Shown piece after piece: positions 16,610-25,389 of a stretch of DNA of 64,000 nucleotides. Position 1 is the first letter of the stretch, and each line of letters starts with the position of its first letter. Both the position numbers and the translations under genes were made by a program. The notes under the pieces were generated by a model. The model did no database searches and was not told the origin of the DNA. It was given only the letters and a program-made list of their open reading frames with translations. Source of the DNA: Azospirillum brasilense (GTDB lineage: Bacteria; Pseudomonadota; Alphaproteobacteria; Azospirillales; Azospirillaceae); assembly GCF_001315015.1 (NCBI RefSeq), contig NZ_CP012915.1, forward strand, positions 992,001-1,056,000. The letters are read 5' to 3'.

Positions 16610-17424
16610 TGGGGGTCGCATGCGGAAAGGAAGTCGCGGAGGATGGCCGTGACGGGGGTTGCCGCCTCACTATGCGGCAAGTGCCCGGCCTTGTCGAAGA
16701 GATGAAGCGGTGCCGCGGGGGGCAGGCGGTCGGCACTCGGCACCGGGATGATGCGGTCCTCGCGTCCCCACAGCAATTGGATCGGCATGGAGAAGGCCAT
16801 CCAGTCCACCGGGTCGAGCGACCGGTGCGCCTCCACGAAGGAGCCGGCGATGATCCGCTCCAGGGCGGCGCGGCGCCGGGGATCGGCGGCCTGGGCGTGC
16901 ATCACCTCTCCGACGCGTCCCGCCAGCAGCCAGGGCCGGGCGAACAGGCGCGCGGCGCAGTCCCGCCCATCCTCCACGCTCTCCAGCGCGGCGACCCGCT
17001 GCAGGAACTCCAGATCGAAGTCAGGGCCGAGGCCGGCGCTGGCGACCAGCGACAGGCTCGCCACCCGATCCGGGGCCTGCCGCGCCAGCTCCAGCGCGAC
17101 GCAACCGCCCATCGAATGGCCGACCGCATGGACCCGCGGAATCTCCAGCGCGTCCAGCAGGCGCAGCAGCCAGGGCGCAAAGGCGCCGACCCGCCCGTCC
17201 CCGACATCCAGGGTCGAGGCGCCGTGCCCCGGCAGATCGACCGCCAGGACTCGACGTTCGGCGGCCAGCGCCGCGGCGTTGAACTGCCACGTCAGTGAAT
17301 CCCCGGCGAAGCCGTGCAGCAACAGGGCCGGAACGCCGCCCCGCCCCATCGACAGATAGGAGGCGGGACCGCCCTCAATGTCGGCCCGTCCGCGCCGCGG
17401 CGAACGTTCGATCCTTTCAGTCAC
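16606..17424 (-). CDS. Alpha/beta hydrolase
   Basis: 272 residues with an oxyanion LLLHGFAG stretch, nucleophile elbow GHSMGG (Ser104), acid in WGREDRIIP and His in DKAGHLPHSE, so the Ser-Asp-His triad is complete. Placed between two acyl carrier genes and an acyl ligase, it may be a thioesterase that releases or edits the acyl chain. Other carboxyl-ester hydrolase roles are possible. No signal peptide is seen; it is likely cytoplasmic. Confidence 0.85.
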   Translation of the reverse strand: MTERIERSPRRGRADIEGGPASYLSMGRGGVPALLLHGFAGDSLTWQFNAAALAAERRVLAVDLPGHGASTLDVGDGRVGAFAPWLLRLLDALEIPRVHAVGHSMGGCVALELARQAPDRVASLSLVASAGLGPDFDLEFLQRVAALESVEDGRDCAARLFARPWLLAGRVGEVMHAQAADPRRRAALERIIAGSFVEAHRSLDPVDWMAFSMPIQLLWGREDRIIPVPSADRLPPAAPLHLFDKAGHLPHSEAATPVTAILRDFLSACDPQ

Positions 17425-17431
17425 CTGACAG

Positions 17432-17665
17432 TCAGGCGGCCACGGCGATGCCGGCCAGACCGATCAGGTCCTCCACCGTCTTCGCCCTGACGAGCTTCTC
17501 GCCCTCCACGACGTGGCCGAGCTTCTCGTCGACCAGCGCGATGAAGCTGATGACGGCCAGCGAGTCCCAGGCGTCGATCGAGTCGAGTTCTTCCGCCCCC
17601 GTCAGCGTGCCGGGGTCCAGCTCCAGCATCTCGTCGAGCGCAAGCAGGAAATCCTTGCGGTTCAT
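17432..17665 (-). CDS. Acyl carrier protein 2
   Basis: 77 residues, the normal ACP length. The attachment serine is in AWDSLAVISFIALVDE, followed by the usual acidic helix. ATG 17665 has GGAGAC about 8 bases upstream. It differs clearly from the other ACP at 16316, so the cluster has two dedicated carriers, possibly for starter loading and for elongation or transfer. The hydrolase gene begins 7 bases after its stop. Confidence 0.9.
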   Translation of the reverse strand: MNRKDFLLALDEMLELDPGTLTGAEELDSIDAWDSLAVISFIALVDEKLGHVVEGEKLVRAKTVEDLIGLAGIAVAA

Positions 17666-17680
17666 GGTGGTGTCTCCGTT

Positions 17681-18439
17681 TCAGTGGAGCGTGTTCTGAC
17701 GCACGCTGCCGTTCAGGTCGGCCCATTCAGGGTGCTGGCGCAGAACTTTGCAACAATCCTGCCAGCCGAAGCCGGGATTTTCGGGAAGCAGCGCCCCCAG
17801 CAGGCGGCGCACCAGCTCCAGGTCGGCGGCCTCGTCGACGCACCAGCGCTGGTCGAAGACCGCGCCGTCCTCCGGGGCCAGGGGGGCGCCGATGCGAAAG
17901 CGTTCCGGGCGGCGGTAGATGTGGGCGGTGACGTGCTCGCGCTCCGCCGGTTCGGTAGCGCCGGCGGCGGCCGTGTCCAGGGCGGCGCGGCTGAAGACCT
18001 CCGCATCCAGCCCGCGCGGGAAGCGGGTGACGTCCAGGCTGAGATAATCCAGCGGCGGCTCGGCCTCCAGGAAGGCGGTCACCACGCGGCCCACCAGCGC
18101 CGGGTCGATCAGCGGGCAATCGGCGGTGACCCGAACCACGACGTCGGCGCCCGCCATGGCGGCGGCCCCGGCGAAGCGCCCGAGCACGTCCTGCTCGTCG
18201 CCGCGGAAGACCGGCACGCCGAGTGCTCCCGCCAGCTCCGCCACCGGGTCGTCGGTGCCGTTCACCGTGGTCGCCAGCACCAGCGCGTCGAGCGTCCGGC
18301 AGCGCGACAGGCGGCGCAGATGGTGGGCCAGGAGCGGCTCCCCCGCCGCGTCCATCAGCACCTTGCCGGGCAGGCGGGTCGAGGTCATGCGGGCCTGCGA
18401 AATGCAGACGACGCGCGGCTTGGCCGTGGCGGCGCTCAT
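17681..18439 (-). CDS. CMP-sugar synthetase, SpsF type (probable PseF role)
   Basis: 252 residues. The N-terminal ISQARMTSTRLPGKVL is the nucleotide-binding motif of SpsF/NeuA-like cytidylyltransferases, followed by TADCPLIDP. These enzymes make CMP-activated 2-keto sugar acids. Immediately downstream of PseI (10 bases), it most likely produces CMP-pseudaminic acid or a derivative. I start at ATG 18439, with a GAGGGAGG ribosome site; a longer frame to 18493 overlaps PseI. The sequence is SpsF-like rather than a classical PseF, so the exact sugar is inference. Confidence 0.82.
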   Translation of the reverse strand: MSAATAKPRVVCISQARMTSTRLPGKVLMDAAGEPLLAHHLRRLSRCRTLDALVLATTVNGTDDPVAELAGALGVPVFRGDEQDVLGRFAGAAAMAGADVVVRVTADCPLIDPALVGRVVTAFLEAEPPLDYLSLDVTRFPRGLDAEVFSRAALDTAAAGATEPAEREHVTAHIYRRPERFRIGAPLAPEDGAVFDQRWCVDEAADLELVRRLLGALLPENPGFGWQDCCKVLRQHPEWADLNGSVRQNTLH

Positions 18440-18449
18440 GCGTCCTCCC

Positions 18450-19535
18450 TCATCCGTTCTCAGGTGCCAGCATGTCCCAGCGCAGCGGCTCACCGCGCGT
18501 CAGGGCGCGAGCGGCGCGGCGGCCAAGCACGGCCGGGAGGTGCTTCGGCTCCAGGCCAAAGCCGGGACGGATGGAGCGGACGTTGCCGACGCTCAGCGCT
18601 TCGCCCGGCGCCACGTCGGCGGTGACGTAGAGAGAGCGGCGATAGTCGCGCCCGCCCGCCTCGCTCGGCTTCACCCCGTAATGGACGCCGCCCAGCGCCG
18701 CCCAGGCGGTGCGGACGGACTCGGCCATCGCCTTGAATTCCGCAGGCTCCAGCGAGAAGGCGCTGTCCACCCCGCCATCGGCTCGGGACAGGGTGAAGTG
18801 CTTCTCGATGACCACCGCACCCAGCGCGGCCGCCGCAACCGGCACCGCCGCGCCATGGGTGTGATCGGACAGACCGGCGGCGACCCCGAAGGCCTGCGCC
18901 AGATGCGGAATGGTGCGGAGGTTGCAATCCTCGGGCGGCGTCGGATAGCCGCTGACGCAATGGAGCAGGATGAGCGGCGCGTCGCCCGCGGCCTCCACCG
19001 CCTCGCCGATCTCGCCCAGCGTGGCGAGGCCGGTGGACAGGATCAGCGGCTTGCCCGAGCGGGCGGCCCGGCGGATCAGCGGCAGATCGTTCAGCTCGAA
19101 GGAGGCGATCTTGAAGGCCGGGGCGTCCAGCCGCTCCAGCAGATCCACCGCCGTCTCGTCGAAGGGGGAGCTGAAGATGGTCAGGCCGAGGGCACGCGCG
19201 CGCTCGAACAGCGGGCCGTGCCACTCCCAGGGGGTATGAGCCTCGCGGTAGAGGTCGTGCAGGGTGCGGCCCTTCCACAGCCCGCCCTCCAGCAGGAAGC
19301 CCGGCCCGTCATGGTCGATGGTCAAGGTGTCGGCGGTGTAGGTCTGCAGCTTCACCGCGTCGGCGCCGGCCTCCCTGGCGGCGTCGACCAGGGCGAGCGC
19401 CCGGTTCAGTTCGCCCTGGTGGTTGCCCGACATCTCGGCGATCAGATAGGGCGGGTGGCCGGGGCCGATGGGGCGCCCGTTGATGACGACGTCGCGCGGC
19501 ACGGGATGGGTCTCTCGGTGATGGTCGAGGATCAC
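18450..19535 (-). CDS. pseI: Pseudaminic acid synthase PseI (NeuB family)
   Basis: 361 residues: a NeuB-type TIM barrel followed by a C-terminal SAF/antifreeze-like domain (about 300-361, containing RSLYVTADVAPGEAL). AEMSGNHQG and AGADAVKLQTYTADTLTID are hallmarks of PseI rather than of sialic or legionaminic synthases. It condenses 2,4-diacylamino-trideoxy-altropyranose with phosphoenolpyruvate. It overlaps the upstream glycosyltransferase by 4 bases and is followed by the cytidylyltransferase. This is the strongest marker that the island makes a pseudaminic-type nonulosonate. Confidence 0.9.
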   Translation of the reverse strand: MILDHHRETHPVPRDVVINGRPIGPGHPPYLIAEMSGNHQGELNRALALVDAAREAGADAVKLQTYTADTLTIDHDGPGFLLEGGLWKGRTLHDLYREAHTPWEWHGPLFERARALGLTIFSSPFDETAVDLLERLDAPAFKIASFELNDLPLIRRAARSGKPLILSTGLATLGEIGEAVEAAGDAPLILLHCVSGYPTPPEDCNLRTIPHLAQAFGVAAGLSDHTHGAAVPVAAAALGAVVIEKHFTLSRADGGVDSAFSLEPAEFKAMAESVRTAWAALGGVHYGVKPSEAGGRDYRRSLYVTADVAPGEALSVGNVRSIRPGFGLEPKHLPAVLGRRAARALTRGEPLRWDMLAPENG

Positions 19536-21139
19536 TCTGCCATGGAAGCGGTTGGCCGGTCTTCCCTTTGTGCGGTTGCCCGCAGAAGGTCCCGCGCCTC
19601 CTCACCATAGGCCAGCAGGCGCTCGGTGCAGCGGTGGCGGTCGCCGACGGTCCGGAAGCGGACGCGCGACAGCTCCGCCTGCCGCTCGCGCAGCGCAGGG
19701 TCGGCGACCAGGGCGGCGGCGCGCTCCACATAGGCGGCGGTGTCCGTCACCGGGATGCCCGCTCCGGCCACGCTCGCCACGTCGCCCCAGGCCAGCGTGA
19801 CCACCGGCAGCCCCTCGGCGATGGCGTAGGCGGCGCTGCCGCCGCCGCCCTGGCGCGACGGGTTGAGGTAGGCGTGGCAGCGCCGATAGAAGGCGCGGAT
19901 ATCCTTGAGATGACCCAGGCTGCGCATCCGCGCACCGTTGCGCGCCGCCGCCAGCCGGGCCGGCAATTGCTCCACCTCTCCCGCGAAGACGATCACGGCA
20001 CCGGGGCAGCGGTCGAGGATGGAATCGGCCAGCGCGAGGAACTCCGCGGTCACTTCGAGGTCCAGACGGGTGCCGACCACCGCGAAGACGAAGGCCGCAT
20101 CGCCGAGATCGAGAGCGCCCCCGACTCCCGCCGTGGGGGGTGGGGAAAAGCCCAGCGTGAAGGGCCGGAAACGCCGCGCGAAGGGGCCGCGGTAGAGCGC
20201 TGGCATCGCGTCGGTGTGGTTCCCCTCCTCGTAGCCCAGCACCAGATGGGCCAGCGAGATGGTCATGCCCGAGGTGGTGGGCAGGCAGACCACCGGACGC
20301 GCACCGGTCACCGCGAACAGGTCGCCCACCACGTTGGCGCCGCCAAAGGTCACCAACAGGTCGGGGTCGTAGCCGTCGATGGCGCCAACGATGGTGGACA
20401 GCTTGTCCTTGGAAAAGGCGCGGTCGGTGAATGAGGCCGTCTTCACCTGCCGCCCGAACATCTTCAGGGCGAACACGCCCTCGTAATCGGCGACCAGTTC
20501 CGCGACCATCGGCGGAACGAACAGGCTCTCGGCCCGCAGCGGCATGGTGTTGCAGTTGATGATGGCGACATCGAGCCCGAAATCGTCCTGGAGCCGGCTG
20601 GCGTAGTCGAAGCAGTCGCGCGAGGGCTGGTGCTGGTCGTTGGTGAACTGGTTGGTCAGCACGGCCACCCGGCGGATCGGCCCGTCGCGCGGCGCGTGGC
20701 GCGGCGGTACGACGCCCCAGCGCCGCGCCACCGCCTGAACCAGTTCCTCATAGAAGCGGAACAGGTCGCAGGGGCCGAAGGCGCCCAGCTTCTCCGGCGC
20801 CGACGCGGCCAGGAACAGCTGCCGCGCCATGCACCAGTAGGTGTAGTGCATCAACTGCGGCCCGACCCGCTCCCCGCCCAGCATCAGGTAATGGAGAATG
20901 CGCTCGTAGTGGTAAAGGTCGCCGGTCAGTTGGAACAGCACGGAGTGGAGCAGCACCGTTTCCCCGGTCGGAGGGTCACGACGCAGTTCCTCGGCGATGG
21001 ACAGGCGGGTGTCCGAATCCAGCTCGCGGCGCATGCGCTCGCAATGGGCCGTCAGGGCGTTGAGACGGTCGGCGTTGAACTGGCGCTCGCTCAGCAGGGC
21101 CTTCAACGTGGCGGCCTGTTCCCCGGCGATGTCGGACAT
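19532..21139 (-). CDS. GT-B glycosyltransferase (GT4-like C-terminus)
   Basis: 535 residues. The C-terminal half looks like a group-1 glycosyltransferase: FVFAVVGTRLDLEV, GHLKDIRAFYRRCHAYLNPSRQGGGGSAAYAIAEGLPVV, the last part being the sugar-nucleotide-binding region. The N-terminal 170 residues are helical and unrecognised. It is co-transcribed with pseI (4-base overlap) and follows the TPR-GT gene by 65 bases. It probably transfers a second sugar or the nonulosonate in the flagellin glycan; acceptor unknown. Confidence 0.75.
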   Translation of the reverse strand: MSDIAGEQAATLKALLSERQFNADRLNALTAHCERMRRELDSDTRLSIAEELRRDPPTGETVLLHSVLFQLTGDLYHYERILHYLMLGGERVGPQLMHYTYWCMARQLFLAASAPEKLGAFGPCDLFRFYEELVQAVARRWGVVPPRHAPRDGPIRRVAVLTNQFTNDQHQPSRDCFDYASRLQDDFGLDVAIINCNTMPLRAESLFVPPMVAELVADYEGVFALKMFGRQVKTASFTDRAFSKDKLSTIVGAIDGYDPDLLVTFGGANVVGDLFAVTGARPVVCLPTTSGMTISLAHLVLGYEEGNHTDAMPALYRGPFARRFRPFTLGFSPPPTAGVGGALDLGDAAFVFAVVGTRLDLEVTAEFLALADSILDRCPGAVIVFAGEVEQLPARLAAARNGARMRSLGHLKDIRAFYRRCHAYLNPSRQGGGGSAAYAIAEGLPVVTLAWGDVASVAGAGIPVTDTAAYVERAAALVADPALRERQAELSRVRFRTVGDRHRCTERLLAYGEEARDLLRATAQREDRPTASMAE

Positions 21140-21204
21140 GCGGATCCCCCAACCGGCGCCTGTGTTGCGCCCCGCCTCCTGATAGCCCCGGCGTGGTTAA
21201 GGTT

Positions 21205-23151
21205 TCAAGAACGCGCCGCGCGTTCGGCCAGAGCCGCCGCGACCTCGTCCACCGCCGCGGACCAATCACCGGGGCGGGGCTGGCGGAACAGGCGGGCGGT
21301 TGGGTACCAGGGACTGTCGGCGCGGTCGAGCAGCCAGCGCCAGTCCGGCGCGTGGGACAGCAGCGCCCACAGCGGAACGCCCAGCGCTCCGGCCAGATGG
21401 GCGGGCGCGGTGCAGGAGGACACCACCAGATCCAGCGACGCCATGATCGCCGCGGTGTCGGCGAAGTCGCGGATCTCCGGGGCCAGATCGGTGAAGGAGG
21501 GGGGCATCGCCCGCCCCGCCAGTTCGTCGCGCCCAGGGCCGAGTTGCAGACCGAAGAAGCGGCAGCCCGGCACCGCCAGCAGCGGGGCCAGCGCCGCCAA
21601 GCCCGGCGACCGCTCACGGTCCCCGGCGAACTGCGGGTTGCCGGCCCAGACCAGCCCGACCGTGAGACCCTCGCCGGTCAGCCGTTCCTTCCACGCCGCA
21701 GTGAGTGCCGGGTCGGCGCTCAGGTAGGGGACGGCGGCGGGAATGGTCTCCAGCCGGGTGGCGAAGGCCCGCGGCAGGCTGAGCAGCGGGCACTGCCAGT
21801 CGAACGCCGGCAAGGGCTCGCCGCGCGCGACGACCCGCTCCACCCCCGGCAGGCCGTGGAACAGGGAAACCAAGTCGGCCCCGACCTCCAGCAGCACTCG
21901 GGCGCCGCGGGCGGCCACCAGGGGGGCATAGCGGACGAACTGGATGGCGTCGCCGCGGCCCTGCTCCTCGTGCAGCAGGATGGTTTGCCCGGCGATGCCC
22001 TCGCCGCTCCACAGCGGTTGCGGCAGGCCGCGCGGCCGGGTCGGGAAATCGGCCACGCCCCAGCGCGCCTCGTAATCCTCCCAACCACCCGCCAAATCAC
22101 CAGCGAGCAGCCGCGCCAGGGAGCGGTTCCAGCGCGCCTCGGCGCTGGCCGGCTCAAGGCGGACGGCGCGATCGTGCAGGCGCAGCGACTCCGCGATCTC
22201 CCGCCGGTCCCGCAGACGGTTCGCCAGCCCGCTCAGCGCGCTGCGGTGATCCGGCTGGAGGACCAGCGCGCGGCGGAGCGTTCCAAGGATGCCGGGCTCA
22301 GACAGGGAGAGCGCGTGCCAGCCGTTCGCCGAGTCCGGGCGCAGCCGCAGGAGACGGCGCAGCGTCCTCACGGCGCCCACCTCCCCGCCCGCTCTTCGCC
22401 CGGCGGCGGCGAGAAGTTCCAGCGCGCCGTCGTTCGCCGGGTCGAGCGCCAACGCGCCGCGCAGAGCCGTGGCGGCGTCGTCCCAACGTCCCGCCTCGTA
22501 ATGGGCGCGGCCGAGGTTGAGCCGGACCGTCGCGTCCTCCGGCAACAACGCCGCTGCGTGCGTCAGCGCCGCCGGCGCCGCCGGGTCCTGGACGCGCTGA
22601 AGCGCCACCCCGAGATGGTGCCACGCCTCCCCATGGTCGGGACGCAGCCGGACGGCGCGGCGCAGGGCCGTCATCGCCTCACCCGTCCGTCCCTCGTAGC
22701 GCAGCAGGATTCCGGCCTGGACCAGCGGCTCGGCGAGGTCGGGCTGGAGGAGGGTCGTGCGGCGATAGGCCGCCATGGCGAGCCCGCCCTGCCCCGCTTG
22801 CCGCGCCGCTCCGGCCAGCGGAAAGGCGAGCGCAGCCGAATCGGGACAAAGGCACAGGGCGGCGCGGTACTCCTCGGCTGCTGCGGCGGGGTCGCCGCGG
22901 GCCTGATGCAGCATCGCGAGGTTGGCGCGGTATTCGGGCAGGCCGGGACGCAGCGCCACCGCCCGGCCCAGAAGTTCAACGGCCTGCTCCAACCGCCCGC
23001 CTTGGGCGCAAAGAAGTCCATAGAGGTGAAGGGCGTTGGGCTCGTCCGGAACGGCGTCGAGAATGCGCCCGTAGAGGGCTTCCGCCTCCTCCGTCCGCCC
23101 GGCGGTGTGAAGGTCGAGTGCGATGGCCAGCGCCTCGTCCAGAGTCGCCAC
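21205..23151 (-). CDS. TPR-glycosyltransferase, FlmG-like
   Basis: 648 residues: about eleven TPR-like units over residues 1-350, then a GT-B-like domain with ILLHEEQGRGDAIQFVRY, GLVWAGNPQFAGD and SSCTAPAHLAGALGVPLW. It keeps the conserved His of the HLAGALG motif, unlike the five modules at 640-10702, and has the single-module layout of Caulobacter FlmG. It is therefore the best candidate for the flagellin nonulosonate transferase. I start at GTG 23151, 14 bases after the nucleotidyltransferase stop; upstream in-frame codons would run through that gene. Confidence 0.87.
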   Translation of the reverse strand: MATLDEALAIALDLHTAGRTEEAEALYGRILDAVPDEPNALHLYGLLCAQGGRLEQAVELLGRAVALRPGLPEYRANLAMLHQARGDPAAAAEEYRAALCLCPDSAALAFPLAGAARQAGQGGLAMAAYRRTTLLQPDLAEPLVQAGILLRYEGRTGEAMTALRRAVRLRPDHGEAWHHLGVALQRVQDPAAPAALTHAAALLPEDATVRLNLGRAHYEAGRWDDAATALRGALALDPANDGALELLAAAGRRAGGEVGAVRTLRRLLRLRPDSANGWHALSLSEPGILGTLRRALVLQPDHRSALSGLANRLRDRREIAESLRLHDRAVRLEPASAEARWNRSLARLLAGDLAGGWEDYEARWGVADFPTRPRGLPQPLWSGEGIAGQTILLHEEQGRGDAIQFVRYAPLVAARGARVLLEVGADLVSLFHGLPGVERVVARGEPLPAFDWQCPLLSLPRAFATRLETIPAAVPYLSADPALTAAWKERLTGEGLTVGLVWAGNPQFAGDRERSPGLAALAPLLAVPGCRFFGLQLGPGRDELAGRAMPPSFTDLAPEIRDFADTAAIMASLDLVVSSCTAPAHLAGALGVPLWALLSHAPDWRWLLDRADSPWYPTARLFRQPRPGDWSAAVDEVAAALAERAARS

Positions 23152-23165
23152 GGCGCCCGTTCCGC

Positions 23166-23891
23166 TCAGGTCTCGCGGCCGCCGATCACGCTGGCGGCGA
23201 CCGCCAGACTTTCCGGCGTGCCCATGTCGATGAAGCGCGCCTTGGCGACATGGCCGTGCAGCGTGCCCGGCGGCATCTTGTGCAGCACGTCGCGGGTCAG
23301 CGAGCTGGCCCCGGAGGCCGCGATGCGGTCGAGGAAGGCGGCGGAGAAGAGATACACTCCGGCGTTGATGACCCCGCGCCCCGGCGCCTTGTCGAGGAAC
23401 TGGCGGACGCGGCTGTCCGGCCCGACCTCGACCCGGCCGAAGCGGGCGGCGTCCTCCACCTCCACGCACAGCACCGACGCCTCCGCCCCCGACAGGCGGT
23501 GCGAGGCGACGAAGGCGCGCAGGTCGGCGTCCAGGAAGGTGTCGCCGCTCATTACAAGGACGGTGCCGGCCTTCAGGTCCTTGCGGATGTAGGCGAGCGC
23601 CGCAGCGGAGCCCATCTGGCTCGGCTCGATCTGGCAGACGACGTCCAGCGACCGGTTGGTGTCGCCCTGCGCCAGCCACGCCGTCACCCGGTCCGCCAGA
23701 TGGCCTAGGCACAGCACCACCCGGCGCGCGCCGTAGGCGGCCAGATGGTCCAGCAGATGTCCGAGAAAGGCGCGGCCCGCGATGGGCGCCAGCACCTTGG
23801 GCGTGTCGCCCGAGACGCCCCGCATGCGCGAGCCGAGACCACCGGCAAGCAGCGTGACGTCAATGTCCGTCAAGGCTTCCTCAGGCCGCAC
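23166..23891 (-). CDS. Sugar-1-phosphate nucleotidyltransferase
   Basis: About 241 residues with the nucleotide-binding LLAGGLGSRM and PKVLAPIAGRAFLGHLLD, then SGDTFLDADL and a C-terminal FIDMGTPESL. This is the HddC/RmlA-like family that makes NDP-sugars from sugar phosphates. In Campylobacter an enzyme of this broad type (PtmE) makes GDP-glucosamine for legionaminate, so a nonulosonate or extra-sugar role is possible. I prefer GTG 23891 with AGGGGA 6 bases upstream; ATG 23906 has a badly spaced site. Confidence 0.82.
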   Translation of the reverse strand: MRPEEALTDIDVTLLAGGLGSRMRGVSGDTPKVLAPIAGRAFLGHLLDHLAAYGARRVVLCLGHLADRVTAWLAQGDTNRSLDVVCQIEPSQMGSAAALAYIRKDLKAGTVLVMSGDTFLDADLRAFVASHRLSGAEASVLCVEVEDAARFGRVEVGPDSRVRQFLDKAPGRGVINAGVYLFSAAFLDRIAASGASSLTRDVLHKMPPGTLHGHVAKARFIDMGTPESLAVAASVIGGRET

Positions 23892-24037
23892 CGTGCTTCC
23901 CCTCATGCTCCCGGCGCCGCGGCGCCGCCCCCACCCCCGCCGCATACCGCGTCGGCGGTGGATTGGTCAAACATTCGGTGGGGGTGACGGCGAACTTTCC
24001 CGGCCGACCGCCCAACGTAAGCCCCCAGCCGCTTGGC

Positions 24038-24589
24038 CTATTCCGCGAAGGCGGCCAGCGTGGTTTCGCGCGAAAAGATATGGGGATGTCCCTCCCAATC
24101 GCTGCGCAGCGTCTCGAACACATGGACGTCGTGGAAACGGCCATATTTGTGGACATGCTGCCGCAGCACCCCAACCTCCCGCGCCTTCACAACCCTCTGG
24201 ATGCGGATGACCGTGTCGTTGCCCTCCATGAAATAGTTGAAGAGCTTGTTCATCCCCAATCCGTAGAAGCAATAGTCCATGATGAAACAGTGCAGGAAGC
24301 CGGCGAGCCGCCGCCTGTCCTTCTCCTCCACGATGTACGAGCCGGAGGAGCAGCGCAGATGCACCCGGTCGATGTCATAGTAGGAAAGATAGCCAACCGG
24401 CCGATCCTCATGCTCGATGATGAAGTGGCGGAAGTCCGGGCGGGCGTCCATCGCGGCCAGCCACGCACGCTGCCGGTCCACATCCGGGTTCTCCAGATCG
24501 GTGAACATGAAGCGGGTGATCGACGGCTCGGTTCGCCAGCGCAGCAGCATCTCGGCATCGTCGGTCGTTGGTCGGCGGAAGCGGAACAT
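24038..24589 (-). CDS. pseH: GNAT N-acyltransferase, PseH-like
   Basis: 183 residues. The start (FRFRRPTTDDAEMLLRWRTEPSITRFMFT) and length match PseH-type acetyltransferases, which N-acetylate UDP-4-amino-4,6-dideoxy-AltNAc in pseudaminate synthesis. PVGYLSYYDID is the core strand region. Because ACP, KAS III and reductase genes share the cluster, this enzyme may use an acyl-ACP or unusual acyl-CoA instead of acetyl-CoA; that is inference. It lies 29 bases after the SDR gene. Gene symbol is by best analogy. Confidence 0.75.
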   Translation of the reverse strand: MFRFRRPTTDDAEMLLRWRTEPSITRFMFTDLENPDVDRQRAWLAAMDARPDFRHFIIEHEDRPVGYLSYYDIDRVHLRCSSGSYIVEEKDRRRLAGFLHCFIMDYCFYGLGMNKLFNYFMEGNDTVIRIQRVVKAREVGVLRQHVHKYGRFHDVHVFETLRSDWEGHPHIFSRETTLAAFAE

Positions 24590-24618
24590 GAACCCTTACC
24601 CTTCGAACGCCTGCGGCG

Positions 24619-25389
24619 TCACGTCGCCAGATAGCCGCCGTCCACCGGCAGCATCACCCCGTTGATCCAGCCGCTGGCCGGCGACAGCAGGAAGGCGATG
24701 GCCGAGGCCACGTCCTCCGGCTTGCCGAAGCCCATGGGATGGGCGGCGCGGATCGCCTCGAACTGCTCCGCCGTGGTGGTGCGGCGGAAGCGCTCCATCA
24801 TCTCCGTCTCGACCATCGCCGGGGCGACGCAGTTGACGCGGATGCCGTCGCGCAGGAACTCCATGGCCAGCCCGCGGGTGGCCGAGACCAGCCCGCCCTT
24901 GGCCGCCGAATAGACCACGTTGCCCGGCTGCCCGATCTCCGCGGCGACGGAGGACACCAGCACCAGCGCCGCCGGTTCGGCGTGGCAGCCCTTCTGCCGC
25001 AGCCCGCGGGCCAGCGCCAGCGCGCTCAGCAGGTTGGCGTGCAGGATGCTGTCGAAGAAGGCGCGGTCAACGCCGCGCACCGGCTTTCCGACGTGCACGC
25101 CGGCGCAATGCGCCAGACCGGCGATTGGACCACCAGCGTCCGCCTGCGCCTTGACCCAGCCGGGAATGGCGTCACTGTCCGACAGGTCGAAGGCCGCCGT
25201 CCGATGCCCCTCCCCCGGCAGAAGCGCCAGCGTCTCGGCCAGCCGCCCGGCGTCGCGCCCGTTGAGCGTAACCCGCGCGCCGAGCCTCGCGGCCAGCAGA
25301 GCGGTCGCCCGCCCGATCCCGGCGGAGGCGCCGGTGACCAGGACATGCCGTCCGGTGAGATCGACAAGAGGGCTCATGTCCCGGCTCAT
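24619..25389 (-). CDS. SDR family oxidoreductase
   Basis: 256 residues with TGASAGIGR near the N-terminus, a CAG variant of the NAG motif, and YSAAK with an upstream VSSV serine. It ends GVMLPVDGGYLAT. FabG-like dehydrogenases/reductases act on ketoacyl or sugar substrates. ATG 25389 overlaps the Rieske stop as ATGA and is my choice; ATG 25377 is an alternative. Together with the Rieske enzyme it may oxidise then adjust a side-chain group. Confidence 0.83.
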   Translation of the reverse strand: MSRDMSPLVDLTGRHVLVTGASAGIGRATALLAARLGARVTLNGRDAGRLAETLALLPGEGHRTAAFDLSDSDAIPGWVKAQADAGGPIAGLAHCAGVHVGKPVRGVDRAFFDSILHANLLSALALARGLRQKGCHAEPAALVLVSSVAAEIGQPGNVVYSAAKGGLVSATRGLAMEFLRDGIRVNCVAPAMVETEMMERFRRTTTAEQFEAIRAAHPMGFGKPEDVASAIAFLLSPASGWINGVMLPVDGGYLAT